From Tenacibaculum skagerrakense (lineage in GTDB: Bacteria > Bacteroidota > Bacteroidia > Flavobacteriales > Flavobacteriaceae), in assembly GCF_004345825.1 (NCBI RefSeq), contig NZ_SLXM01000001.1:434001-498000 (forward strand): a stretch of 64,000 nucleotides of DNA, read 5' to 3'. The stretch's first letter is position 1. Each line of letters opens with the position of its first letter. The notes beneath the pieces are model-generated. The model had not been told where the DNA came from, ran no database searches, and saw only the letters and a list, made by a program, of their open reading frames with translations. Both the position numbers and the translations under genes were made by a program. Shown in pieces: positions 25,270 to 33,287 of the stretch.

Positions 25270-26013
25270 ATGAAAAGAAAAATATTAGAAAAATTAAAAG
25301 AAATAGAAAGAGCGAATGATATAGAAATATTGTTTGCTGTTGAATCGGGAAGTAGAGCATGGGGTTTTGCTTCTCCTGATTCGGATTATGATATACGATT
25401 TGTATACAGACATAAAAAAGAATGGTATTTAAATCTTTGGGATAAAAAAGATACTATCGAATTTATGACTGAAAATGATTTAGATGGATCGGGTTGGGAT
25501 ATAAGAAAGGCATTAAAATTATTGGCAAAGTCTAATGCTTCTTTTACGGATTGGTTATTTTCTCCCGTAATCTACAGAGCAAATTCAGAATTTGTAGAAG
25601 GGATGAAATCTTTGGCGAATAGAAATTTTAATCCAGTTGCGGGATTCCACCATTTTCATTCTATGAATAAAGGTTTTGAAGAAACGTTAGGAACAGAAGA
25701 AATGACACTTAAGAGTTATTTTTATACAATAAGAACTGCTTTATGTGCAAACTGGATATTGAAAAATAACACTATACCACCTGTTTGCTTTAGAGATTTA
25801 TTTTCTTTATTGGAAAAGGATTATCATTCAAAAATAAATGATTTAATAGAATTGAAAAGTAAACGTATTGAAAAGAGTACAGAGAAGGTAAGTGTTGAAT
25901 TAATTGATGTAGTGAGAGGAATAATTAAAGAGAATAATTCTCTGAAGGATAAATTAGTCAATGTAAAAGCGAATCAAGAAGATTTTAATAATTTCTTTTT
26001 GAAATATATCTAA
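25270..26013 (+). CDS. RlaP-type nucleotidyltransferase (first copy)
   Basis: 247 residues. VESGSRAWGFASPDSDYDIR (about 24-43) is the pol-beta-fold nucleotidyltransferase signature GSRAxGxxSxxSDxDxR of the RlaP family (RNA ligase-associated pol-beta superfamily), followed by a FMTENDLDGSGWDIRKALKL second acidic segment and a helical C-terminal domain. The family is known from RNA-repair gene clusters with RtcB or other ligases and is thought to add nucleotides or modify RNA ends. It starts 19 bases after the HAD phosphatase gene. Confidence 0.88.
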   Translation: MKRKILEKLKEIERANDIEILFAVESGSRAWGFASPDSDYDIRFVYRHKKEWYLNLWDKKDTIEFMTENDLDGSGWDIRKALKLLAKSNASFTDWLFSPVIYRANSEFVEGMKSLANRNFNPVAGFHHFHSMNKGFEETLGTEEMTLKSYFYTIRTALCANWILKNNTIPPVCFRDLFSLLEKDYHSKINDLIELKSKRIEKSTEKVSVELIDVVRGIIKENNSLKDKLVNVKANQEDFNNFFLKYI

Positions 26014-26028
26014 TACAATTATGGTAAT

Positions 26029-26049
26029 GGAGACTGAGCGGAGTCGAAG
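26029..26049. repeat. dispersed GGAG-CTGAGCGGAGTCGAAG repeat, copy 1
   Basis: The segment shares the 16-base core CTGAGCGGAGTCGAAG with 32454-32469 and a looser match with 29184-29209. It lies between the two RlaP genes. Such short G+C-rich intergenic repeats are common in Flavobacteriaceae genomes. Confidence 0.65.
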
Positions 26050-26095
26050 TTAGTATCAGAAACAATCTACATTTTATAATCAAAAAAAAGAGGGT

Positions 26096-27157
26096 ATGAC
26101 ACTTGAAGAATTAAAAAAATCAAATAGTATAATTTTTGAATGTATCAGCGGAAGCCGCGCATATGGATTAAATACGCCTTCTTCCGACACGGATATTCGA
26201 GGAGTTTATGTTTTACCTAAAGATCAGTTTTATTCCTTGGATTATGTAGACCAAGTAAATAATGATTCAAACGATATCGTTTATTATGAGTTAAGGAAGT
26301 TTGTAGAATTGTGTCTAAAAAATAATCCGAATATACTTGAACTTCTGAATGTTCCTGAGAGATGTATTATACAGAAGCATCATATTTTTGATGAAATTAA
26401 GTCAAGTTTATTTTTGTCAAAACTGTGTAAAAATACATTTGCGAATTATGCATTCACTCAAATTAAAAAAGCAAGAGGATTAAACAAGAAAATTGTCAAT
26501 CCGGTTGAGAAAGAACGCAAAACAGTTGAAGATTTTTGTGTTATTCATAAAGGAAAAGAATCAATATCGTTGAAGATGTTTTTAGAAAATTCTAATATGA
26601 ATAAAGACTTTTGTGGTTTGGCAAAAGTTCCAAACATTAAAAATTGCTATAATCTATTTTATAATGAAAACCTGAATTACCAGGGAATTTCAAGAGAAAA
26701 TGCAAATGAAGTTTGTTTAAGTTCAATTCCTAAAGATCAAGAGCCAATAGGATTATTGTACTTTAATATGGAGGGGTATTCAACATATTGTAAGAAGTAT
26801 AAAGAGTATTGGGATTGGGTTTCTAAAAGAAATGAAGACAGATATAAAAGTAATATTTCTCACGATAAGAATTACGATGCAAAAAATATGATGCATACTT
26901 TTCGCTTATTACTTATGGCTAAGGAAATAGGTGAAACCAAAACAATTCAAGTTGAAAGAAAAGATAGAGATTATTTGTTAGCGATAAAAAATGCTGATTT
27001 TGAATATGAAGAGTTACTGGAAAAGGCAGAAGTTTTGAAGTTTGAGTTAGATGAAATTTATCTTAAATCTGATTTACAAGAGAAGCCTAATAAGGATTTA
27101 GTAAATAGTTTACTTTTGAGAATAAGAAGTCGTTTTTATAATGAACTAAACAATTAA
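26096..27157 (+). CDS. RlaP-type nucleotidyltransferase (second copy)
   Basis: 353 residues, longer than its neighbour. ECISGSRAYGLNTPSSDTDIR (about 15-35) is the catalytic signature, followed by VYYELRKFVELCLKNNPNILELLNVP, which is typical of the family. The C-terminal helical domain contains DAKNMMHTFRLLLMAKEIGE. It is clearly diverged from the first copy, so this is not a recent duplication. The two may act on different RNA ends or form a heteromer. It ends 24 bases before the MtfA-like gene. Confidence 0.88.
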   Translation: MTLEELKKSNSIIFECISGSRAYGLNTPSSDTDIRGVYVLPKDQFYSLDYVDQVNNDSNDIVYYELRKFVELCLKNNPNILELLNVPERCIIQKHHIFDEIKSSLFLSKLCKNTFANYAFTQIKKARGLNKKIVNPVEKERKTVEDFCVIHKGKESISLKMFLENSNMNKDFCGLAKVPNIKNCYNLFYNENLNYQGISRENANEVCLSSIPKDQEPIGLLYFNMEGYSTYCKKYKEYWDWVSKRNEDRYKSNISHDKNYDAKNMMHTFRLLLMAKEIGETKTIQVERKDRDYLLAIKNADFEYEELLEKAEVLKFELDEIYLKSDLQEKPNKDLVNSLLLRIRSRFYNELNN

Positions 27158-27181
27158 TTTTACCAACAAAGAAAAAGTATT

Positions 27182-27958
27182 TTGATCTACATAATTATTA
27201 CAATTGCACTACTCCTAATTATTTATTTGTCTCTAAAAAAAGAGAAGAAATCCCAAGAAGTTGTAAATAAAATTGAAATCAAGGAACATTGGTACACAAT
27301 TCTAGAAGAAAACGTATTGTTTTATCAAAAGTTAGATGCTCAGCAACGTTTACATTTTAAAAAGAGAATCCAATCTTTTTTAAATAGTGTTGAAATTGTT
27401 GCGGTAGATTTTGAATTGGAAGATTTAGATATTCTTTTAGTGGCATCAAGCGCAGTAATTCCGGTATTTGGTTTTAATAACTGGATGTATCCAAATTTGA
27501 AAACGGTTATTATTTATCCAGATTATTTTAATGAGAATTTGGAGTTTGCTGCTAAGTCTGAAAACAAAATTATAGGCGGTTTAGTCGGAAACGGGATGTT
27601 CGAAAACAAAATGATTTTATCTAGACGTGCCTTACATCATGGTTTTCTAAATAAAACAGATAAAGGGAATACAGGAATTCACGAGTTTGTTCATTTATTG
27701 GATAAACTTGATGGAAACATAGATGGAATTCCAAAAGCATTAATTGATAACGAGAATCTACTACAATGGTTAGATGTGGTTCATGATAAAATGGAGGCGA
27801 TTAACAACGATGATTCTGATATTAGAAACTATGGAGGTACATCTAAAGAAGAATTTTTTGCGGTTGCTTCTGAGTATTTTTTCGAGCGCCCAAAATTATT
27901 ACAACGTAAGCATCCCGAGTTATATAAAATGTTACACGACTGTTTTAATATAGATTAG
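27182..27958 (+). CDS. MtfA-like zinc metallopeptidase with N-terminal membrane helix
   Basis: 258 residues from a TTG start (no ATG or GTG in a sensible position). A membrane helix (about 1-17) precedes a gluzincin domain: FGFNNWMYPNLKTVIIYP, then GNTGIHEFVHLLDKLDG with the HEFVH zinc motif (about 165-169), and SKEEFFAVASEYFFERP providing the distant Glu ligand. This is the MtfA (M90) family, cytosol-facing peptidases with regulatory roles. Its presence in the RNA-repair island is unexplained; it follows the second RlaP gene closely. Confidence 0.85.
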   Translation: MIYIIITIALLLIIYLSLKKEKKSQEVVNKIEIKEHWYTILEENVLFYQKLDAQQRLHFKKRIQSFLNSVEIVAVDFELEDLDILLVASSAVIPVFGFNNWMYPNLKTVIIYPDYFNENLEFAAKSENKIIGGLVGNGMFENKMILSRRALHHGFLNKTDKGNTGIHEFVHLLDKLDGNIDGIPKALIDNENLLQWLDVVHDKMEAINNDDSDIRNYGGTSKEEFFAVASEYFFERPKLLQRKHPELYKMLHDCFNID

Positions 27959-27995
27959 AACTTTTTGAGGCTAAAGTTGGAAACGTAAAAAGGTT

Positions 27996-28733
27996 ATGAA
28001 AATAATTGTAAGAGCACTTTTTGAATTCAAAGATGAGACTTATAGAGTTAATTCCCTTGAAGAAATTATTATATTCTTAGAAGAGCTTCAGAATTTTACT
28101 CAGTATAATTTTATAGTTTTTAAAGTGTATTCTGAAGAACAATACGAAGGAATAAGATTACATAAGAAAGATCAAATATATTCTATAAAGTACTTTAATC
28201 AGACAGAATCAAATTTTGATACGATACAAATTTCTACTATTTCCGAGTATTTTAGTTATGTCCGAAGTTTTCTGAATGAAAATGAAAATAAAACGAGAGA
28301 ATTATTCGATAAATTAACCCTTCAGAATAAGGAAGAACAAAAAATAAAATATGAAAAATGGAAAAAGGAATATTCTGAATCAAAAGTTTCAAATAAATCT
28401 AAGTTTATAAAGAATATTATTATAGGGTTGTCCTTAATACCATTAGTGTTATATGTGTTGAATTTATTTTACACAGGAGATTATAAATTTATAGGTCAAG
28501 AAACTGAGATAATTAAAGCAGAGATTTATAAAACAAATTGGGCTCATGCAGCAGGTGGAGGATATTATCAAAGAATTTACTTTAAATTTAAATGTGAAGG
28601 GAAGACTTACAATGACATTACAAGGATAAATAAGTTCGTTGGAGAAAGAAAAATTGGAGATAAAATGTTATTGAAAGTTTCAAAATCAGATCCAATGAGA
28701 TATGTAATCTTAGAATATTTAATTTCTGAGTAG
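27996..28733 (+). CDS. membrane protein with DUF3592-like C-terminal domain
   Basis: 245 residues. A Glu/Lys-rich soluble N-terminal part (about 1-140) with coiled-coil tendency is followed by one membrane helix (about 145-163) and a beta-rich domain with YYQRIYFKFKCEGKTYNDITR and GDKMLLKVSKSDPMRYVI, the pattern of DUF3592-type domains. Function is unknown. It is the last gene of the HAD-RlaP-MtfA run; about 800 bases without a large gene follow. Confidence 0.6.
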   Translation: MKIIVRALFEFKDETYRVNSLEEIIIFLEELQNFTQYNFIVFKVYSEEQYEGIRLHKKDQIYSIKYFNQTESNFDTIQISTISEYFSYVRSFLNENENKTRELFDKLTLQNKEEQKIKYEKWKKEYSESKVSNKSKFIKNIIIGLSLIPLVLYVLNLFYTGDYKFIGQETEIIKAEIYKTNWAHAAGGGYYQRIYFKFKCEGKTYNDITRINKFVGERKIGDKMLLKVSKSDPMRYVILEYLISE

Positions 28734-28831
28734 TTTAAAAAGTCAATTTAAAATCAATCTAAGGACTTTTATCAAATAAAAATGGCATATTTGCCTCCTA
28801 ATAAGTAATAAAACAATAAAATATATAACCT

Positions 28832-28894
28832 ATGACAATGCAATTTGATTACATAATGGACGCCCAAAAGCGATTTCTATGGTGTTACAAATAG
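28832..28894 (+). CDS. candidate 20-residue leader peptide (cassette A1)
   Basis: ATG to TAG, 20 codons, ending 23 bases before the terminator stem. It begins MTMQFDYIMD and ends WCYK. Thirteen different amino acids occur in 20 codons. Start and stop overlap the two arms of the 8-bp closing stem. It could be a regulatory leader ORF or a chance ORF inside a structured RNA. No homologue is recognised. Confidence 0.35.
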   Translation: MTMQFDYIMDAQKRFLWCYK

Positions 28895-28917
28895 GTTATT
28901 GTAGTATAAAATCACTT

Positions 28918-28954
28918 AAAAGCGTCCAAGTTGTAAAATTTGGACGCTTTTTTT
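28918..28954 (+). terminator. terminator of cassette A1
   Basis: AAAAGCGTCCAA (28918-28929) pairs with TTGGACGCTTTT (28940-28951), followed by more T. The stem core GCGTCCAA/TTGGACGC is identical in the terminator at 62440-62470. Confidence 0.92.
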
Positions 28955-29183
28955 ATGAAAAATTTTCAAGCTATTGAAAACATCCTGTGAAGTACTACAT
29001 AGTTCTGCATCAGTAGATTAGTTATCTGAAGAAATTCGGACAGGAATTTTATTCTGTAAAAACAATATAACTAGTTGATTTTCAATAAAATAAATTTAAA
29101 AAAGATTTGTGTAATTCAAAAAAGCCTCACATCTTTGCATCGCAATTATGCAACAAAGCAACTAAAAGTTTATAGGTGTTTTG

Positions 29184-29209
29184 TCAGATCGAGCGCAGTC
29201 GAGATCATG
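29184..29209. repeat. dispersed GAGCG-AGTCGA repeat, copy in the A2 leader
   Basis: The segment CAGATCGAGCGCAGTCGAGA resembles the repeats at 26029 and 32449 (core GAGCGSAGTCGA). Here it lies inside the presumed A2 transcript, before the short ORF. Confidence 0.5.
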
Positions 29210-29247
29210 TAAAATAAAAAGTTAAACAATTTTAAAACGAAGTACAT

Positions 29248-29331
29248 ATGTTTAGTAAAACAGTAAAACAAAGTATTACAATAGAACTAGGTTCTTTAGT
29301 ATACTCGCTTCGTGACTTCAATAATAAATAG
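29248..29331 (+). CDS. candidate 27-residue leader peptide (cassette A2)
   Basis: ATG preceded by an A-rich stretch, 27 codons, stop TAG 24 bases before the terminator. It begins MFSKTVKQSITIEL; the SIT tripeptide and its position recur in the 42-residue ORF of cassette B2 (MKHYSKHSITNQF). The product is small, partly hydrophobic and of unknown role. The conserved layout supports real translation more than the sequence itself does. Confidence 0.45.
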   Translation: MFSKTVKQSITIELGSLVYSLRDFNNK

Positions 29332-29355
29332 AATTCCAATCTAATTATATGAATA

Positions 29356-29389
29356 GTCCGAAGCCAAATTAAAGTTTCGGATTTTTTTT
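29356..29389 (+). terminator. terminator of cassette A2
   Basis: TCCGAA (29357-29362) pairs with TTCGGA (29376-29381) with a 13-nt loop, followed by eight T. It is placed 24 bases after the short ORF stop and about 120 bases before the next gene start. Confidence 0.82.
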
Positions 29390-29510
29390 ATGCCTTTTCC
29401 AAAAGTAGTTTAAGCAAAATTTCGAAACATAAAAGATTCGACAGCACCCTTTTTAGGAAGAATTGATCTGTGGAAAACTCTCAAATAACTAGTTATCGTG
29501 AGTTTTTTGA

Positions 29511-29666
29511 ATGAAGAAGTATTTGCCAAAATTAATCGCTAATGCAAAAAAATCAACATGTATTGGCTTAGAAATTAAGTGGCTTTACATAGACAATAAT
29601 CTAGTAAAGAACTTTAAAAATGAAAACGAATTGGAAAACACAAAATGTAGAGAACCGTCAAAGTAG
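29511..29666 (+). CDS. small ORF overlapping the start of the PcfJ-like gene
   Basis: 51 codons from an ATG at 29511 to TAG at 29664-29666. It overlaps the first 47 bases of the PcfJ-like gene in another frame. The product begins MKKYLPKLIANAKKSTCIGL and is basic. It may be a small cotranslated protein (PcfJ-type genes often have a small neighbour), or the overlap may be accidental. Nothing decisive is visible. Confidence 0.35.
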   Translation: MKKYLPKLIANAKKSTCIGLEIKWLYIDNNLVKNFKNENELENTKCREPSK

Positions 29667-30981
29667 TTTTATTCAACTTGTTGAAAGAATTGATAGAGAA
29701 AACAATAAACCAACACGTTATAAAAGAACTATTGAGACCATGCTTCTTGAGTTTTTTGGAAAAACTAGTAAGAAGCGCTATACCTGGAAAAGAGAGACTT
29801 TTAAAAGACTATTAATTCATTTATATAATCAAAAGTGTTATGCAATACTAAGAGATTATTACAGTGTAGAGGTAGTTCATAAAATGAGTTCTTTCGGAAA
29901 TAAAATAGTGAGAAACATAGAAGACTGGAAGCAAGAAGGTTTTGAAAAAGAGGAACAGTTAAAGTCATTAATACAGCACTGTTTTGCAATTTATGAAACA
30001 CCAGCTTTTTTGGAGAGTTCATTCTTTAGAAGTGATAAAAAACACATGCTTTGGTATATACAAATTGGTAGAGGAAAAAGCATTAAAGAGTTGTCACAAA
30101 TGCCAGTACAATTAACAAGTAAAATGGCTCACGAATTTAGGAATGCTCCAGCTTTTTTTGAAGCGAACCAAGCATTACGATATGCACAAGCGCTCGGGTT
30201 TGGAGCTTCAACAGAAACAGCCAAAACAATAGGTTTTTCAAGGCTTTCAATTATCAGAGAAAGTGAAGAGGAATTTTGGGTAACAGTGGTTCAGTTTTTT
30301 GCAAAACAAAAAGGATTAGTTAAAAATGAAGTTGATCAAATAATCGATTATTTGACATATAAATATCGAGAAGATCAGTCATTTTCAATGAAAAGTAGAA
30401 CGCTAAATGCACTAGTAAATCAAACCAGAGAGTGGCATAGAAATGTATACAAAGCTGAAATAGGTGAGGTATTAACTTGGAAACCATCGGGAATAAAACC
30501 TTTGTATGTAGAGGAAGTTGAGGAAGGTAAAAAAGTGATTTATAAAACAGTTGAATTATTAAACTCAGTTGAGCTCTACGAAGAAGGAAATGAAATGCAT
30601 CACTGTGTTGCTGAATATGACGACGATTGTAAAGATAAGGCTTGTACAATCTTTTCATTACAGCGTCAAGTTGAAGGAGAACAGATGAAGCGTATGGTAA
30701 CCATTGAAGTAGGATTACCTGAAAGAGAAATCTTGCAAGTTCAAGCAAAGTACAATGAAGAGCCAGATAAGAAATCTGCAGAATTGATTGACTTATGGAT
30801 GACAAATGCAAAGATTAAAAAGCCAAAAGCTGTTTCGTACGGCGGACCAGTAAATGCAGTAGGAGGTGAAGTTTTAAATACAGTTCATACTCAAAGTTCT
30901 GAATATGATACAGGCGAAGTGATTAAAGCAGTTTTTTGGATTTTGTATTTCATTTTTAAGGTAATACTGTTCAGCAGATAA
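29620..30981 (+). CDS. PcfJ-like protein
   Basis: 453 residues. The N-terminal two thirds are helical and basic. The C-terminal part carries the PcfJ-domain hallmark EGNEMHHCVAEYDDDC (about 322-337), followed by ACTIFSLQ and RMVTIEVGLPEREILQVQAKYNEEP. A C-terminal hydrophobic segment (about 437-452) suggests membrane attachment. PcfJ domains are found on mobile elements and have no established activity; the invariant His-Cys pair could be catalytic or metal-binding. It is the first long gene of the operon PcfJ, rtcB, nucleotidyltransferase, prfH, TPR. Confidence 0.75.
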   Translation: MKTNWKTQNVENRQSSFIQLVERIDRENNKPTRYKRTIETMLLEFFGKTSKKRYTWKRETFKRLLIHLYNQKCYAILRDYYSVEVVHKMSSFGNKIVRNIEDWKQEGFEKEEQLKSLIQHCFAIYETPAFLESSFFRSDKKHMLWYIQIGRGKSIKELSQMPVQLTSKMAHEFRNAPAFFEANQALRYAQALGFGASTETAKTIGFSRLSIIRESEEEFWVTVVQFFAKQKGLVKNEVDQIIDYLTYKYREDQSFSMKSRTLNALVNQTREWHRNVYKAEIGEVLTWKPSGIKPLYVEEVEEGKKVIYKTVELLNSVELYEEGNEMHHCVAEYDDDCKDKACTIFSLQRQVEGEQMKRMVTIEVGLPEREILQVQAKYNEEPDKKSAELIDLWMTNAKIKKPKAVSYGGPVNAVGGEVLNTVHTQSSEYDTGEVIKAVFWILYFIFKVILFSR

Positions 30982-30982
30982 A

Positions 30983-31016
30983 AGAGAAGATGATGAAATT
31001 AACATTCATCTTCTCT
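30983..31016 (+). other. 11-bp hairpin between the PcfJ-like gene and rtcB
   Basis: AGAGAAGATGA (30983-30993) pairs with TCATCTTCTCT (31006-31016). There is no T-run after it, so it is not a standard terminator. It might set mRNA processing or differential expression of rtcB. Confidence 0.6.
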
Positions 31017-31038
31017 TCAACAGAAAAGATTAGAAATA

Positions 31039-32430
31039 ATGGGAAAAAAATTAAAAGGAAAAGACCTAATCAATTTAGGATTTCCAAAGAATAATAGTAT
31101 AAACATCGCCTTAGGGCAAATTAACCGATATAGGAAAAAGGAAAAGAAAGATCGCATTTTAGAAGAAGCAAAAGACGTGTTGCTTCATCCAGAAAAATAT
31201 CAAGGAAATGCGATTTGGGGGAAAGTTGCAGAAGGTTTAACAAAACCAGTAGAAGTGAGAATGCATCAATTACGAAATACAAGAGCACCATTTTCAATTT
31301 ATGGAGAAAACGAAATTGACGATCAAGCGAAGTATCAATTGTACGATGCATTAAAATTACCAATAACAGTGCAAGGCGCATTAATGCCAGATGCACATTC
31401 GGGTTACGGTTTGCCCATAGGAGGTGTTTTAGCTACAGAGAATGCTGTAATTCCTTACGGCGTAGGATTAGACATTGGTTGTAGAATGGCCTTAAGTATT
31501 TTTCCGATGAAGGCTTCGTATTTAAAAGGGAAGCAACATCAACTAGAAAATATTTTAAAAGACCATACCAAGTTCGGAATGTATGAAACGCATGATAAAA
31601 AACAAGATCATGAAATTTTTGAACGAAAAGAGTTTCAAGACATTCCTTTGGTAAAGAGATTAAAAACAAAAGCCTACAACCAATTAGGAACTTCTGGAGG
31701 TGGAAATCATTTTGTGGAGTTTGGAATTGTAAACATAGTAGATGAGAATAATGAGTTCAATGTTACAGTTGGTGAATATGTAGGATTGCTAACACACAGC
31801 GGATCAAGAGGATTGGGAGCTAACATAGCAAAGCATTATACCTATTTAGCAACGAAACAATGTCCGTTACCAAAAAATGTGCAGCATTTAGCGTGGTTAG
31901 ATTTAAATACGCACGATGGACAAGAGTATTGGTTGGCTATGAATTTAGCGGGAGATTATGCAAAAGCATGTCATGATAATATTCATAAACGAATTACCAA
32001 GTTGTTAGGTGTAAAACCATTGACTATGATCGAAAACCATCACAATTTTGCTTGGAAAGAACAAGTAGATGGGATAGAAAGAATTGTTCATAGAAAAGGA
32101 GCAACACCAGCAGGAAAAGGAGTTTTAGGAATTATTCCTGGATCTATGACAGCACCAGGATACATTGTTCGTGGAAAAGGTAATTCAGATAGTTTACAAT
32201 CAGCATCACACGGAGCAGGAAGAAAACATTCTCGAAGAAAGTGTAAAGAGAAATTTACAAAAAGCGATATCAAACATCAATTAAAAATGAATGATGTTAG
32301 TTTAATCGGTGGAGGAATTGATGAAGCACCAATGGCGTATAAAAACATCAAAAAAGTGATGGGAAATCAACAAGAATTAGTTGATGTCGTTGGAACATTT
32401 ACACCGAAAATCGTACGAATGGATAAGTAG
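31039..32430 (+). CDS. rtcB: RNA-splicing ligase RtcB
   Basis: 463 residues, typical length. RtcB joins 2',3'-cyclic-phosphate or 3'-phosphate ends to 5'-OH ends using GTP and manganese. The metal ligands are visible: GVGLDIGCRMA (Asp145, Cys148), GGGNHFVEFG (His224), LTHSGSRGLG (His253) and IENHHNFAW (His335 region). The SASHGAGR motif holds the guanylated His (about 391). The gene sits in an operon with PcfJ-like, nucleotidyltransferase and prfH genes and 2.7 kb before a cluster of permuted/insert-bearing tRNAs, so tRNA sealing is a likely job besides repair of nuclease-cut RNA. Confidence 0.97.
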   Translation: MGKKLKGKDLINLGFPKNNSINIALGQINRYRKKEKKDRILEEAKDVLLHPEKYQGNAIWGKVAEGLTKPVEVRMHQLRNTRAPFSIYGENEIDDQAKYQLYDALKLPITVQGALMPDAHSGYGLPIGGVLATENAVIPYGVGLDIGCRMALSIFPMKASYLKGKQHQLENILKDHTKFGMYETHDKKQDHEIFERKEFQDIPLVKRLKTKAYNQLGTSGGGNHFVEFGIVNIVDENNEFNVTVGEYVGLLTHSGSRGLGANIAKHYTYLATKQCPLPKNVQHLAWLDLNTHDGQEYWLAMNLAGDYAKACHDNIHKRITKLLGVKPLTMIENHHNFAWKEQVDGIERIVHRKGATPAGKGVLGIIPGSMTAPGYIVRGKGNSDSLQSASHGAGRKHSRRKCKEKFTKSDIKHQLKMNDVSLIGGGIDEAPMAYKNIKKVMGNQQELVDVVGTFTPKIVRMDK

Positions 32431-32448
32431 TTAATTCAATAGTAAACC

Positions 32449-32582
32449 GGAGCCTGAGCGGAGTCGAAGGCTTAATATAAACCGTCATTACGATGAATGT
32501 AACGGAGTGAAGAGAAGAAGTAATCTTACGGATATAGATTAACAGATTGCTTCATTTCTTCCGAAGTTTCAGGATGTAATGA
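32449..32582. repeat. dispersed repeats: GAGCGGAGTCGAAG copy and CGTCATTACG element
   Basis: 32449-32473 is a further GGAG-CTGAGCGGAGTCGAAG copy, with AGCCT/AGGCT closing a small stem. 32483-32582 is an element with imperfect inverted ends (CGTCATTACG at the left, GTAATGAC at the right) and an inner AGAAGAAGTAATCT / AGATTGCTTC pair. The same element occurs at 33988-34094, on the other side of prfH. Confidence 0.75.
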
Positions 32583-32598
32583 CAAAAACAAAAAAACT

Positions 32599-33141
32599 AT
32601 GGGAGCAAATCATAATATAAAAAGATACGGAGAATTATGGCCTGATTACCGAATAGAATTAGGCTTAAAAATATTAGAAAAATTAAAGCAATGGATTATT
32701 GTTTCTGGAGGATGGGCATGGCATTTTATGTCAGAAATGAATCATAAAGAATATAAACATGCTCATGATCATAAAGACATAGACATTTTTGTGAATCCGA
32801 AGAATATTGGAATTGTAATGCAAATTTTATTGGAAGAAGGATTTCAAAAAGTTTGGACGAGATACGATAAACTTCAAAGTGATGAAAACTTTAGACGATA
32901 CGAAAAAGTAGAATGGTTAGATATTGGAAAAGAAGTAAGAATTACCATCGATTTTTTTGAATCAAAATCGCTTAAAACTATAGAGGTGAATGGATGGAAT
33001 GTGGTAGATCCTGAAACCTTATTGAGTTTCTATTCAAACATTCATTCAAGTGATAAATGTTGGGCGGTAAAAGGAGCATTACAATTAGTATCGGAACATA
33101 AAAACCCAGTTGGTAATCCATTGTTATCAAAAATGCCTTAA
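32599..33141 (+). CDS. AbiEii/MNT-like nucleotidyltransferase-fold protein
   Basis: 180 residues. VSGGWAWHF (about 36-44) corresponds to the GG motif. HKDIDIFVNPKN (about 58-69) and VRITIDFFESK provide the acidic hDxDh strands of the pol-beta nucleotidyltransferase fold, closest in style to AbiEii-like or aminoglycoside-type families. Third nucleotidyltransferase of the island. It lies between rtcB and prfH, flanked by dispersed repeats. It could nucleotidylate RNA or protein; there is no direct evidence which. Confidence 0.75.
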   Translation: MGANHNIKRYGELWPDYRIELGLKILEKLKQWIIVSGGWAWHFMSEMNHKEYKHAHDHKDIDIFVNPKNIGIVMQILLEEGFQKVWTRYDKLQSDENFRRYEKVEWLDIGKEVRITIDFFESKSLKTIEVNGWNVVDPETLLSFYSNIHSSDKCWAVKGALQLVSEHKNPVGNPLLSKMP

Positions 33142-33287
33142 AGGCACTTTGTCAATTCGAGTGAAAGTATTCGAAATGAAATGGAGAATAGTTTTGTATC
33201 GATAAGTGTACATATAGTTCTCGATAAAATTTTAATCTCATTTTTTATTCAATTAAAATCACTTGAACTAACAGTAAGAAATAATAC

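Larger units (their letters stand above)
28786..28957 (+). ncRNA. leader cassette A1: promoter, structured short transcript, terminator
   Basis: CATATTTG at 28786-28793 is a near-consensus -7 element. The transcript that would start near 28800 can close with an 8-bp stem TAACCTAT (28826-28833) / ATAGGTTA (28891-28898) and ends at a strong terminator. It also contains GGACGC at 28858-28863, which could pair with GCGTCC of the terminator (28922-28927) as an anti-terminator. The same kind of cassette, with the same terminator sequence, precedes tRNA array 2 (62282-62470). Confidence 0.6.
29106..29389 (+). ncRNA. leader cassette A2: promoter, short ORF, terminator upstream of the PcfJ-rtcB operon
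   Basis: TTTG at 29106-29109, then 20 bases, then CATCTTTG at 29130-29137 match the Bacteroidota -33/-7 spacing. The transcript carries a 27-codon ORF (29248-29331) and ends at a terminator (29356-29389). The region upstream (29030-29140) is similar to 62566-62690: both contain CGGACAGG, AAAAACA-TATAACTA, TTGTGTAATT and a TTTGCA after the promoter. Transcription of the downstream PcfJ/rtcB genes would need read-through or antitermination. Confidence 0.6.

Noticed and set aside
30320-30811. 163-codon minus-strand ORF inside the PcfJ-like gene
   Set aside because: Low-complexity Leu/His composition, antisense to a clear coding sequence; a shadow frame.
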